Source of the DNA: Bolinopsis microptera
Taxonomy: Eukaryota > Ctenophora > Tentaculata > Lobata > Bolinopsidae
Length of the DNA stretch: 64,000 bases
Direction: 5' to 3'
Assembly: GCF_026151205.1 (NCBI RefSeq)
Contig: NC_087076.1
Span: 22,068,828 to 22,132,827 of the forward strand
Shown here: piece after piece, positions 45,256 through 57,180 of the stretch
Numbering within the stretch: position 1 is the stretch's first letter
How the letters are laid out: each line of letters opens with the position of its first letter
Made by a program: the position numbers and the translations under genes
The notes under the pieces: model-generated
Told to the model about the DNA's origin: nothing
What the model saw: only the letters and a program-made list of their open reading frames with translations
Database searches by the model: none

Positions 45256-45860
45256 GTACTGCGCCATCGACAGTGAGCCGCGCGTGCCGACTGTAGGATG
45301 GTTTTTTAGCGCTAATTTCGGCCAGCGCAATTTTCTTCGAACAAATAAATATTGAGTATCCTTCCCGACCTCCAATTGCAACAAAAATTGGTAAGCTTAC
45401 TCATAGACTTACAAGGAAAGTGTCCGAAAAATTTAAAGCATATCCAATTAACAGACATTATGTTATACAGCTAAAAGCAGCGTATTTTGCCCCATTTTGA
45501 TCACTATATCATGTATCAACTCCGATATCCACCAAATTTTTCGGACAGTTGTAAAAGCCCTATTGGAAGGTCGTCGCCAATTTTCAGAATGATCTCATTT
45601 AAGGAACTGAAGATAAGTCCGAATAATACGACAAAAATGGTCAAATTTGGACGAATTTGGTCAAATTACGCGACTTTTACAGCTACTTTTGCTCCAAAAG
45701 CCGCGCACCATCAAATATGGCACTTAGGCGAAATTCACTGATCTTTCCAAAAAAAGTATGACAAATTTGGTATTGTGAAAATTCTCACAGTCTCTAGAAA
45801 ACACTGGTACAAAATTTTTTAAATCCGAGCAAGTTTATTTTTATCGTGCACCTTCTAGTA
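45252..45860 (+). mobile_element. MITE-like element (~609 bp), copy 2, head-to-tail
   Basis: Over 90% identical by eye to copy 1 and sharing its junction TAGTA. It is followed immediately (45859-46110) by an inverted partial copy of the 3' part, making a local palindrome around 45860. The inverted piece carries a GC-rich GCGACGCGTGCACGCCGGCC insert absent from copies 1 and 2. Confidence 0.7.
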
Positions 45861-46099
45861 TATGAGGTGCACGATAAAAAATAAACTTGCTAGAATTTTG
45901 AAAAGTTTGTTTCACTGTTTTCTAAAGAGTGTGAGCTTTTTCACAGTACCAAATTTGTTATACCTTTTTGAAATAATCAATGAATTTTGTCTAGGTGCCA
46001 TATTTGATGATGCACAGCTTTTGGAGCTTTAGTAAGACTAAATTTGCTACACGTTGCACACCTCTCGTGCACAAGCGACGCGTGCACGCCGGCCAGCCG

Positions 46100-46640
46100 A
46101 CCGGCCGCGCGCGCTTCGAGTTTCAATATACTTAATTCCAGCACACATGAGAGCTTTTTCATTGGAGACATGGAATAACCACTTTATCTTCAAGATTATT
46201 CTCAGGGAGGTCAAATGGAAGACCTCGAACCGTTTCATTTGCTTTTTTGTTGCGTTCCACACTTCAGCTCCATATAACAGAATAATAATAACAGCAGCCT
46301 TGTAGATACGGATCTTGTTGGGCGTTTTTATAGTTATACTGTTCCATATCTTCCAAAGCTGATGGAATTCCATACTAATACGATCAAATATGACTTCGAG
46401 ATCATCATTCAATCAAAGTGAGGTTACAACGGCTGCAATGCCAATACCAAGCATACCTCAACAAAAATGTACAGTAAAATCTAATTTGCAGCTAGGATAT
46501 TGGAATCGGAATCGTATTTGTCATTCAACCAAGATCAAGTACCCCATACGAACTACGAAGATAACTTATTATTAAAGCAAGCCGTGCGTTCGTTGATCCG
46601 TAAAAGAGAACATCCTTCTGAATCAATTTCTTTGGGGTAA
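46100..46640 (-). pseudogene. LINE reverse-transcriptase post-palm fragment and adjoining repeat
   Basis: The minus-strand frame gives WKIWNSITIKTPNKIRIYKA, ILLYGAEVWNATKKQMKRFE and LRIILKIKWLFHVSNEKAL, classic post-RT wording of LINE polymerases (KIRIYK...LLYGAE.W...KRFE.FH...LR.IL.I.W...VSN). Bases 46380-46640 match the repeat at 24110-24390. Truncated and non-functional. Confidence 0.7.
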
Positions 46641-47329
46641 AGACGCGGGTGAAAACATCTGAAGTGTTTCATCAAAGGTGCTTGAATAGAATCCTGGAAA
46701 TCAAATGGAACTATCATGTATATTTATAGTTCTTACGTTAAGCCATAGGCATAGGTCACGTGACATTTTTTACCAATGCGTGTCGTAGTAGTTAGTCACG
46801 TGATATACGTCATAAAAACACGTGACAGTGCGCGGTTGAAATTCTCATGGAATATCAAAACAAAACAAATATTGTTGAGCCAAATTAGCGGGACGGGATT
46901 ATAGAAGCTGTGCCGGGGTTATTTATTTAAGGGAAAAAACTAACAGCGGGAGCCGGGATTATCAGAATCTATCTAGCGGGAGCCGGGATTATCAGAATCT
47001 TATTCTAACCCGGAGGGGTTTATAAAACTGCAATCGTGATTGTAACTGTAACTCATATCGGGTATGAGCACACATCGCTGAATAGCATTAGCAGTCGCAA
47101 TGCAGGTGTCACGATCAACATTATATTGTTTTATATTGTACGCGTTTTTCCAGGCTGTTAGAAAACAACTTGGACTCTCACTTTGACTACTTTGTATTCA
47201 TTCGGCTTATTCTACTTTGCGGTTTAGAGTTTAGAGAATTAGAGATTACTATTATAAGTTTATTATCATTATGCATATTTTACTGCAATATAAAATAAAT
47301 ATTTAATCTTTGATCAATCCAATATATAA
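46641..47329. other. Repeat-derived intergenic sequence
   Basis: Fragments shared with 44500-44640 (GTTCTTACGTTAAGCCATAG, TTACTGCAATATAAAATAAA) and a 26-base tandem pair (GCGGGAGCCGGGATTATCAG at about 46947 and 46977). No gene recognised. Confidence 0.5.
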
Positions 47330-48045
47330 TTATGAGGAGCACGATAATGAGGATGCTTTGAAAAGTTTGTTCCACTGTTTTTTAGAGAGTGTGAGCTTTT
47401 TCACAATACCAAATTTGTTATACCTTTTTGGAATAATCAATGAATTTTGCCTAGGTGCCATATTTGATGATGCACAGCTTTTGGAGCTTCAGTAAGACTA
47501 AGTTTGCTACACCATACACGTTGCACACCTCTCGTGCACGCGACGCGTGCACGCCGGCCAGCTGGCCGGCCGCGCGCGATCAAAAGGGGTTGCAGCCGCG
47601 TGTGTCAAGACTAAGTCTAAAAGTCGCGAGATTTGACGAAGTTCGTTGTTTTTTGTCGTATTATTCTGTCATATCTCAAATTCCTGATATGGAATCATGT
47701 TAAAAATTTGTAATGACCTTCCAATAGGACTGTCAAAAGTGCCCGAAAAATTTGGTGGATGTCCGAGTACAGTTGATATGCCCCATTTTCATTGTAGTAA
47801 TGAAAAAGGGGGAAAAGACGTTGCTTTGAGCTGTAGGTAACATAATGTTTGATAATTGGATATGCCTCAAATTTTTCGGACAGCTTCCTTGTAAGTCTAT
47901 CCGTAAGCTAAAAGCTTACCAATTTTTGTTGAAATTGGATTGAGGGAATGTTACTCAATGTGCATTTGTTTAAAGAAATTTGTGCTGGCCGAAATTAGCG
48001 CTAAAAAACCATCCTACAGTTTATAAATTAATATAGTGCGCTGCA
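47330..48045 (-). mobile_element. MITE-like element, inverted long form (~716 bp)
   Basis: The reverse complement of the 44654 family from GAGGAGCACGATAA to the ACAGTTTATAAATT region. It contains the same GAAATTAGCGCTAAAAAACC and TGCCATATTTGATGATG blocks plus the GC-rich ACGCGTGCACGCCGGCCAGC insert. The extra length suggests it is closer to a full-length parent than the 600-bp copies, yet no transposase frame is visible. Confidence 0.65.
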
Positions 48046-49072
48046 CTGTAAAAAAGAGGTACGTACTGTACTATGAGCGTGACAAAGTTATCCAAATATT
48101 GCAGTATAACCATTGGATCCGTGCTCTTTTGCTAATGGTGTATTATAATTGTTAGATTGACCCAATCTACTATCTTTCAGACCAAGGAATGTTAATTGGG
48201 CAGCTACAGACACAGTTAACTAAGTCACAAAAATGTGACATTTTAAAAATGATAGTGCCTGACAACAATAATTTTTATTTCTGAGCAGTGCATATATGTG
48301 AGTATGGGTTACGTGGCTAATGTTCAGAACTTCTGAACATGCTAGGTCAATAGATAGGTACCAAAATTAAGCCACTATCGTCGAAAACACTATTATTTTT
48401 GTTTACCAATATCCTCAAACTCAAATGAACGTGTCCATATAATTTGTCTATACCAATTAGATACCAAGTCTACTTTTCGAATTTGAAAGTCGGTTAGCTC
48501 TTCCTTATAAAATCTTTCGTGATTCATAATCTTTCGTGATTAATAACGTACGTCTTCATCAAGCGTTGAGGACTGATTTCGCTCATTCCGTAAAAACACA
48601 ATCATTTAGGTACGTTTAATTATCCCTATTTTCACAATGCTGGCAAGCATATACCGTTGCCGTTATATTCACAATACTATTTACCCCCTATACTATTATA
48701 TCCCCTTTATTGTTTTCCAGCATTAAGACTCATCGGAAATAGTTATGTGGAGGTTTTTAAGAAATTTACGCAAAATACGCGCCAGCATGTTATACGAAAT
48801 TAGGTAAAAAACCCAAAATCGCCATATTCAGGTGCCTTAAAAACCATGTTAAAATTGAGTTAGAGATCTGAAACTTTGCAGGGCGTCTAAACCTTGTCCA
48901 AATCGACTGTACAAACATTTTCATTTTTCAGGAGTATCGGGGAGTGGGTTTTCTGGAACCCCTTTTTTACAACAGATTGTCTTGAAGTATATAGATGTAT
49001 ATATAATATATATGATGTTTCTTTTGGAGAAATCCAGTTTCAAGAGTGCTCTACCCGGGAGGGGAGCATTGT

Positions 49073-49597
49073 ACAATGAAAACAACGATTCTACAAACTC
49101 AAAGTTTCATGCAAATGCAATCATCAGTGTCAGAATAACTTACTAAATTACTACTCTTTCAACTTTATATGGTGTTGAAAGATAAACAAACACCATATAA
49201 AATATCTTGGAAAATAATCAAACATGCTCATCCGTACAAGGGGGGTACGAAAGATTGTCATCTCTGCCTTACTGAAAAACTTTATATTATTTTAAATAAA
49301 GATGGCAATCTATTAAATAGGAGGAGGGAACTCATAAGCAAATGTAGGCACACCAACAAGTTTATGCTGAAGAAATGCTTCTAGGAATGATTTATTTTTT
49401 ATTTTAGTTAGTTTTTGTTTTTGTATTTCATTTTCGTTTCGTTTCGTTTGATTTTGTTTTTGATTTAGTTTAGTTAAGTTAATTTTATGAAGGAGCTTGT
49501 AAGGAAAATATGGATTTAGTAATTTAGTAAGTTATTCTGACACTGATGATTGCATTTGCATGAAACTTTGAGTTTGTAGAATCGTTGTTTTCATTGT
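49073..49597. repeat. Perfect 80-bp inverted repeats bounding a 525-bp unit
   Basis: 49073-49152 and 49518-49597 are exact reverse complements over 80 bases by direct reading (ACAATGAAAACAACG at the outer left, CGTTGTTTTCATTGT at the outer right). They enclose the 71-codon frame at 49169-49384. Perfection over 80 bases implies recent origin or gene conversion. Confidence 0.85.
49169..49384 (+). pseudogene. Short retroelement-like C-terminal coding fragment
   Basis: 71 codons encode ISWKIIKHAHPYKGGTKDC, LCLTEKLYIILNKDG and LLNRRRELISKCRHTNKF. The CxxC-EK and RRxEL..KCRH..KF pattern resembles, from memory, tail regions of some metazoan retroelement polyproteins (Penelope-like or DIRS-type). 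I cannot confirm this without a search. There is no catalytic domain. It lies between the 80-bp inverted repeats. Confidence 0.35.
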
Positions 49598-49686
49598 ATA
49601 TAATATATATATATATTTGACCAAAAGCTATAATCATGGGTAGAGTGGACCGCTGCCAGTGTCTCTCTTTCCCAAACAAAAGGAAA

Positions 49687-49847
49687 TGATATTAATTTGC
49701 CTGACCGTTCTCAAATGCAAATTGATACCGAGAATGAAAATGAAATTACAATTCGTAAGCCGTGAGTGATAGGAAAAGCAAGCAACCGATTTCATTCTCG
49801 GTATCAATTTGCATTTGAGAACAGTCAGTCAAATTAATATCATTTCA
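49687..49847. repeat. Long hairpin (~58-bp arms, few mismatches)
   Basis: The arm with AAATGCAAATTGATACCGAG (49712 onwards) pairs with CTCGGTATCAATTTGCATTT (49797 onwards). Pairing extends outwards through ATGATATTAATTTG with two or three mismatches. It is the older sister of the perfect hairpin at 52225. Confidence 0.8.
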
Positions 49848-51124
49848 GTCAAAGAAGTTTCAACGATTTCGAAATTTTTCCTTTAAACAAATTTCCTTGT
49901 GTTTAGGTAAGCATATCTGTCGATCACTGATTGAATATGCAACTATATAATCATTCAAGTTGGCATTAAACTTAAATATAAGGTCATTTAACTGTCATGT
50001 TACTGTTAAAGCTTTAAAGCAGGAACTAAATCTAATCGAAATAAAGAGAGTGAAGTTCTCACTTTTTGCAAACTTTGAGCAGACGTTGCGTGCCCATCCA
50101 ATATCAAATCACCGTGAAATTTTGAATTTTTGTATTTTCTATGTAGTTTAATAAGTGTGCAAAGTTTCAGAATATTTCAGGAAGAACTCGCATCACAACG
50201 GGAATCCAAAGCTGATAAAAATCGTGAAAATAACAATTTTCAGTGATTTTAGCAATTTTCTATCAATTTGGGCGTGTCCCCACGTGTGCAACTTTTCGAT
50301 TTTTAACTTTAAAACTAGCCTATAACACAATTTAGACCTTAAGGAAGCAAAATTGAGCTCCAACACCCAAGAGATGGTCCAACACCAGAGAATACTAATT
50401 CACAACTTTTGTGTTTTATAAAATTATTCTTCAAAAAAGCACTAATTTCAATAGTAAATATCTTTATGAAGGAGCAAGGTAGGATAATTTTCCAGTAGAT
50501 TTTTAGAATGCTTGAACAATTATCTGAGGTAAAAATGTCCTCAGATTATGAATAAAATTACGTCTTCTTAATGGTGTTAAACTGATTTGAAAAGTTGTTA
50601 TTTTGTCAAAAATCAAGATTTAAAAACGCTTAATTTGATGACGTCATCAAGTGGTGATGATGACGTTAAATTATTTTTTGATATAATGTAAACTAAAGTG
50701 TAAACGATTATCTTCAAGACCTTTGGTGAGATGACTGTATAATTTATACTTTTGAATCTACAGATACTTGAATGTAGGCTCCAATTGACTGCCAAAGCGT
50801 CTATATTATATATAAAGATATAATATACATCTATATACTTCATATCACGACAATCTGTTGTAAAACAGGGGTTCCACAAAACCCACTTCCCGATACTCCT
50901 GAAACTTACAACTTTTTTAACAGTCGATTTGGTCAACATATTGACGCCCTGCAAAGTTTCAAATCTCTAACTCAATTTTAACACTGTTTTTAAGGCACCT
51001 GAATATGGCGATTTTGGGTTTTTATTTTTTAACCTAATTTCGTATAACATGCTGGCGCGTATTTTGCGCAAATTTCTTAAAAACCTCCAAATAACTATTT
51101 CTTATTCCTGTCATCTTTAACATT

Positions 51125-51240
51125 GAATTAGAATGGGGGTAAGCAGTAAGGGGGGTAAATAGTAAAGGGGGTATATAGTAAAGGTGGGTAAATAGTAAAG
51201 GGGGTAAATAGTAAAGGGGGTAAATGGTATTGTGAATATA
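51125..51240. repeat. G-rich 18-bp-type minisatellite (GGGGTAAATAGTAAA)
   Basis: Five to six units of GTAAAGGGGGTAAATA-like sequence lie in the centre of the foldback element. The inverted counterpart on the left side (48660-48720) holds only one or two units, so the array expanded after the duplication. Confidence 0.8.
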
Positions 51241-52224
51241 AGGGCGACGGTCATGCTTGCCAGCATTGTGATATAGATGTATAGACGCTTTGGCAGTCAA
51301 TTTTGTAGCCTACATTTAAGTGTCCGTAGATTCAAAAGTATAAAAGATACAGTCATTTCGAACCACAGGTTTTAAAGATGATTGTTTATACTTTAGTTTA
51401 TATTATATCGAAAAATAATTTATCCTCATCATCATCACTTGATGACGTCATCAAATTAAGTGTTTTTAAAACTTGATTTTTGACAAAATAATAACTTTTC
51501 AAATCGATTTTACACCATTAAGGAGTAATTTTATTCAAAATCTGAGGGCATTTTTGTCTTAGATAATTGTTCAAGCATTCTGAAAATCTACCGGAAAAGT
51601 TTCCTACTTTGCTCCTTCATAAAGATATTCGCTATTGAAGTTAGTGCTTTTTTGAAGAATAATTGCACACGTGGGGACACGCCCAAATTGATATAAAATT
51701 GCTAAAATTACTGAAAATTGCTGTTTTCATCATTTTTATCAACTTTGGAGTCCCGCGTTGTGATCCAAGTTCTTTTTGAAATCTTTTGAAACTTTGCATG
51801 CTTATTAAACTATATATAAAATACCGCTATGCAAAAATTTAGGGTGATTCAATATTGTATGCACACGCAACGTCCGCTCAAAGTTTGCACGTGCGAAAGG
51901 TGAGAATTTTGCTCATTCGTGATTTCGAATAAATTCTGCTTTCCCACGATATTTAAATGGCATTATATATGAATTTAATGCCAACTTGAAAGTTGAATGA
52001 GTAAAAAGTGCCATATGCAGTCAGGTAAAATTTCGAAATCGATGAAATTACCTCTTTATTAATATAAACATTAATGAAGTTATGAGTTTACATTTCGGCT
52101 TTGTAAATTATCCTGACATTATAATCAAAAAGAGATGATATTTGACCAAAACCCATAATCATGGGTAGAGTGTACCGCTGACAGTGTTTCTCTTTTCCAA
52201 ACAAAGGGAAATGATATTAATTTG

Positions 52225-52383
52225 AATAACCGTCCGCAAATGCAAATTGATACCGAGAATGAAATCGGTCGCTCGCTTTTTCCAATCAATAAGCTTTATT
52301 ACAATTCGTAAGCCGTGATCGAATGGAAAAAGCGAGCGACCGATTTCATTCTCGGTATCAATTTGCATTTGCGGACGGTTATT
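52225..52383. repeat. Perfect hairpin: 60-bp arms, 39-base loop
   Basis: 52225-52284 and 52324-52383 are exact reverse complements (outer AATAACCGTCCGC / GCGGACGGTTATT; inner CGCTTTTTCCA / TGGAAAAAGCG). If transcribed it would give a 60-bp perfect double-stranded RNA, a natural Dicer substrate. It adjoins the right terminal repeat of the foldback element. Confidence 0.92.
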
Positions 52384-53120
52384 TAAGGACACGTTCATTT
52401 GAGTTTGAGGATATTGGTAAACAAAAATAATAGCGTTTTTGACGATAGTGGCTTAATTTTGACATCTATTAACCTAGCACGTTCAGAAGTTCTGAACATT
52501 AGCCGCGTAACCCATACTCCCATATGCACTGCTCAGAAAGAAAATCTATTGATGTTAGGCACTATAATGGTTCAAATGTCACATTTTGTGTGACTTAGTT
52601 AACTGCAGTTGTCTAATCATCATTCCTTGGTCTGGAACATAGTAGATTAGGTCAATCTAACAATTATGATACAACATTGGTTAAAGGGCACGGATCGAAC
52701 GGTTACAAGGCAATATTTAGGTAACTTTGTCACACTCAGAATACCATACCTCTATTCTACTGTGAGGTGTCCTCAAAACCCTTTTTACTCATTATTTGAT
52801 GGTTGATCTACCAAGTACGGAGTACCAATCATAGCCTTAAAATATGTTGCTTTGAATAGTAAGCTAATACAGGCACTTGGTTATTGGGAAATGAGGTTAA
52901 TTCTGTCACAATATATGGAATTTAAAATTTTGGGCGAATTATTTATATCTGATTTTGGTTTGAAAGGCGGGAAAACTTTACATGATGACAATGTAGTTGA
53001 TGCAAGTTAAGATCAGTTGATGTTTACATTGTCACAAAAAATTAAACGAAATCGTAAATAGGTTAAAAACAATGATTATATAATGAAATAGTCTCTTATA
53101 ATAAGTAATAACTCTTATAA

Positions 53121-54110
53121 TAACTGATGTGACAAAGTAAACATGTCTTGCCCCTATTTTGAAGATCTATATATTCTATAACTCTATTAGAATTTAACAT
53201 TCTTTCAGAAAAAATTGGTAGAATATTGTCCAGAACATCAGAGCTCAAGTTTAACAATTTTGGGTTAAATTTGTCAAAGTCACTAAAAATGTGACAAAAT
53301 TAACTTTTCCTGCCCCAACAATTTCAAGATAGTGTGTAAAAATTAGCATAGGCTGCCTTATTACCTAAATAAATCAATCCAAACTACAAAAAAATATATG
53401 TTAATGTGATGACGATTACCTAACTGTAATAATAACTGATGTGACAAAGTAAACATGTCTTGCCCCTATTTTGAAGATCTATAACTGTATTAGAATTCAA
53501 CATTCTTTCAGAAACGATTGGTAGAATATTGTCCAGAACATCAGAGCTCGAGTTTAACAATTTCAGGTTAAATTTGTCAAAGTCACTAAAAATGTGACAA
53601 AATTAACTTTTCCTGCCCCAACAATTTCAAGACAGTGTGTAAAAATTAGCATAGGCTGCTTTATTACCTAAATAAATCAATCCAAACTACAAAAAAATAT
53701 ATTTTAATGTGATGACGATTACCTAACTCTAATAATAACTGATGTGACAAAGTAAACATGTCTTGCCCCTATTTTGAAGATCTATAACTGTATTAGAATT
53801 CAACATTCTTTCAGAAACGATTGTTAGAATGTTGTCCAGAACATCAGAGCTCAAGTTTAACAATTTTAGATTAATTTGTCAAAGACACTGAACATGTGAC
53901 AAAATTAACTTTTCCTGCCCCAACAATATCAAGATAGTGTGTTAAAATTGGCATAGGAATTAGGATGCTTTATTGCCTATATTTATTGATCCATACTACG
54001 AAAAAGATCGGTTAATCTGATAACGATTACCTAACTCTTATAATAACTGATGTGACAAAGTAAACATGTCTTGCCCCTATTTTGAAGAACTATACCTCTA
54101 TTAGAATACT
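53121..54110 (+). repeat. ~308-bp satellite, three units plus partial
   Basis: Units begin TAACTGATGTGACAAAGTAA at 53121, 53433, 53736 and 54044 (spacings 312, 303, 308) and share TCTTGCCCCTATTTTGAAGA and CCAGAACATCAGAGCTC. The TGTGACAAAGT word also marks the end of the foldback element at 48075/52737 and recurs singly through 54180-55870. Stretch 52738-53120 is unit-like flank. Confidence 0.85.
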
Positions 54111-54304
54111 ATGTAATTTTATCATCAAAAAAATGTCGATAAACTAGTTATTTTGCCAGCAAGGAGCTGACAGAGTTATGATAATTTTTTTGTGACGAAA
54201 TTACCCTATTTTTGACCATGTTGTGGTAGATTAATTGTGACACTGTTAACATATTACCACACGTTAATGATTTATGTGACTGGTGCATGGTACTAGCAGT
54301 GTTC

Positions 54305-55315
54305 CCAGAAAACCTTACCGCCTGCTGGGCTTGCTAGAGGTGATAGATTTTCAACAGCACGTATGGCGTCGCGCGTCACGTCAAGTTTACCTTTCGCACG
54401 CTGCATTGAGCCTAGTAGTCATGACAACGACATTTCTTTGCAAAGTTTAAAAGCTGTGATCATTTATTTAGCCCAAAATCAAACTTTTCGGTTTAATTCA
54501 GAATCTACGTTGTCCCCAATTTGGCTCCTGGGGAGCCAACTGTAAATTCACGAGACGGAAATTTTGTTGAAAACCGGAAGGTTCTATCTATTTTACTTTT
54601 GGAGATATACCCCAGATGGTAGGGTTTGCTGGGCCTATAACCTACGTGCGTTCAAAAGAATTTGCACTTTCATTTTAAAACGTTCACTTTGACGAACCAT
54701 AACTTTCCACCAATCAAGTCAAATCTCAATTTTAAAATATCAAAAGAAAGTAGAGAATTTCGCCAACAAGAAAGGGGACTCCTGGATGGGTAGGTAAAAA
54801 CGCAATCTTCGCCCTCAAAATCGACTTTTAAAACTTCATACATATTCCGCCGAAATTATAAGTCTTATATCGCAAAACATCCCCTACCTCCCTGCAACCC
54901 CCCCCCTCCATTTCCCCCCCCCCCCTTCCTTCTGCTTTCTTTTGCAGCTGAACTTATATGAACTCTCATGCAGCTCTCTTGCCTACCCAGAAAACCTTAC
55001 CGCCTGCTGGGCTTGCTAGAGGTGATAGATTTTCAACAGCACGTATGGCGTCGCGCGTCACGTCAAGTTTACCTTTCGCACGCTGCATTGAGCCTAGTAG
55101 TCATGACAACGACATTTCTTTGCAAAGTTTAAAAGCTGTGATCATTTATTTAGCCCAAAATCAAACTTTTCGGTTTAATTCAGAATCTACGTTGTCCCCA
55201 ATTTGGCTCCTGGGGAGCCAACTGTAAATTCACGAGACGGAAATTTTGTTGAAAACCGGAAGGTTCTATCTATTTTACTTTTGGAGATATACCCCAGATG
55301 GTAGGGTTTGCTGGG
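54305..55315 (+). mobile_element. Pair of identical ~329-bp direct repeats, 353 bp apart
   Basis: 54305-54633 and 54987-55315 appear identical. Each begins CCAGAAAACCTTACCGCC and ends GGTAGGGTTTGCTGGG, with a 10-of-11 terminal inversion (CCCAGAAAACC / GGTTTGCTGGG). They could be two MITE copies, or LTR-like repeats of a tiny (TRIM-like) element. No primer-binding site or clear target duplication was found. Between them is a C-homopolymer-rich stretch (about 54896-54925). Each repeat has a 60-codon frame that is not a recognised protein. Confidence 0.7.
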
Positions 55316-57180
55316 TTGTTTGATCCATAGTACGTAATACAAAGGGTTTAAGCTGGTATATCATTATTTGTTCAATTTCACACATGTTCAGATATCATCA
55401 AGATTATGTGACAAAGTAAACTTGTCTGTGCCTTCTGTGTTTTAATTCCTTGCGACTATATGATATAATAACAATTCCTAGCACTTCCAGGCCATTAACT
55501 AAACCTACACTACTCAGCATTGCTTATCAGGGTTCCCTAAACATTGTTCACATATTTTCTTAAATGTGTGACAGAGTAAACCTGAGTGCACCATCTAACG
55601 AAAAAAGTCGTCAAATATGTAGGTAATGGTCATATGTACACATCCAATCAACTGGACACTCAAAATTTTGGTCAAAAACGGCAGCAAGGGGTCCATATTT
55701 ACTCTGTCACATGTTTATAGTGTGACAATGTAACCATTTCCGTGCCGGCCGTATTTAAGCGATATCTTATCACCTAATTAAGATATCGTTATGTGACAAA
55801 GTTAGCCTAGAGGATGAGACGATTATCCTAACCATCAAGGGTTTGTGTAATTTCATAGTGTGACAAAGTCAACTACACTGTGCCTTTTAATAGGGTCACT
55901 TATATTTACCAATATCCTCAAACTCAAATGAACGTGTCCATAAATTAATATCATTTCCTTTTGTTTGGAAAAGAGAGACACTGGCAGCGGCTGCACGACT
56001 TCCAGGCCCCCCTATTATTATAGGGGTCAGATCATATGACGTATAATTAGTGATGTGACGTATAATTAGTGATGTGATCCACCGGCTATGATTTACAGAA
56101 CATGTGAACTCTACCCTATATCTAGCACAGTTTTACTCCCTACTTTTGATTTAAAGGCAGTATCTAGATAGCCCGACCCTTGTCCGCGGACAACTGTCCA
56201 CGAAAACCTGTCAACCAGATCATATTACTGCATAATATAAGTATCAAGCAACAGGTGTTTGTGAATAGTTGATCAGCCTGAGGGCAACGTATACCATCTA
56301 TTTGTCCAGAAACACTACCATATGGACAGATGATTGGGAGTTAGTCAAGAGACCAGTAATAGCATAGCGTAGAATGTTTGGGCCCAGAAAAACATGTCTA
56401 ATACCGCTATAAACCCGTCATAAGCCGGGGACTACTATGAAAGTGATGATGCTGTGTTGTTGAAAGACCTTCGACCAATCAAAGATGTACCTCATCACGC
56501 CAAGCAGTTATGCTTGTAGGTGAATATACACTTATAGAGTACAACAACTTTATAACACTCCTCATATGACCGCAAATGTTATGTAATTGAATGGTATGTA
56601 TGGTATCTTGGAGTTGGATGCAATTAGTTACGACTAGCATAATTAATTGTAGCGTAGTAAATTACTGGATCAAACTATTGATTACGATTCAAATGTGGAC
56701 TCTCGGATATAATTAGTTACGAATAATATTGATTGTAGCGTAATATATTGCTCAATGCAGTCTAATAATAGTTATTAATTATATATATAAGGTTGCTTAA
56801 TCGTTTAATAAGCCTTGACACCACTGCTGATTGAAATTCGCGTGCGATGATTGTGAACCCTGCTTGATTCAGGGGATACTGTTATTATGCAGTAATATGA
56901 TCTGGTAGACAGGTGTTCGTGGACAGTTGTCCGTGGACAGGGGTCGGGCTATTTTTTGTTGCAGTGATAATGAATGAATCTAAACTAATATATTTAGTAA
57001 TGTAATAATTGGTAATCTTGTCGGTAACAAAAAACCAACAGAAAACTTGTTATGGACGGTTAAAATCAGGTTTTTGGGATTGCAGCAGAATTACCAAGCC
57101 TAGCTCACTGCCTGCAAGTTTCAAGTATTTTTGAAGAATTTGCAAATTTACACTTCATGATTTCTTTATTAACTTTAATA
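55316..57180. other. Repeat-rich, no gene recognised
   Basis: Single TGTGACAAAGT(A/C)AAC words continue to 55870. 55905-55990 repeats the foldback inner end (ATATCCTCAAACTCAAATGA, GAGACACTGGCAGCGG), followed by a GGCCCCCCT-ATTATT-ATAGGGG hairpin (56003 onwards) and a tandem ATTAGTGATGTGA pair. 56090-56150 matches the SINE tail at 57985. A CAACTGTCCACG / CGTGGACAGTTG inverted pair (56190/56920) brackets a ~740-bp block. Confidence 0.5.

Larger units (their letters stand above)
48075..52737. mobile_element. Large nested foldback element (~4.66 kb, ~370-bp terminal inverted repeats)
   Basis: The outer arms, about 48075-48440 and 52387-52737, are inverted copies: GTGACAAAGTTA at the left end, TAACTTTGTCAC at the right, and inner ends meeting at TGAACGTGTCC / GGACACGTTCA. 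Inside lie more inverted pairs: 48720-49030 with 50830-51110, and 49900-50815 with 51275-52030. There is also an 80-bp perfect pair (49073/49518), the CAGCGGT terminal module twice in direct orientation, and two long hairpins. No transposase, polymerase or integrase frame spans it. The only recognisable coding piece is a 71-codon fragment. Its class is unknown; it may be several foldback elements inserted into one another. Confidence 0.65.
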
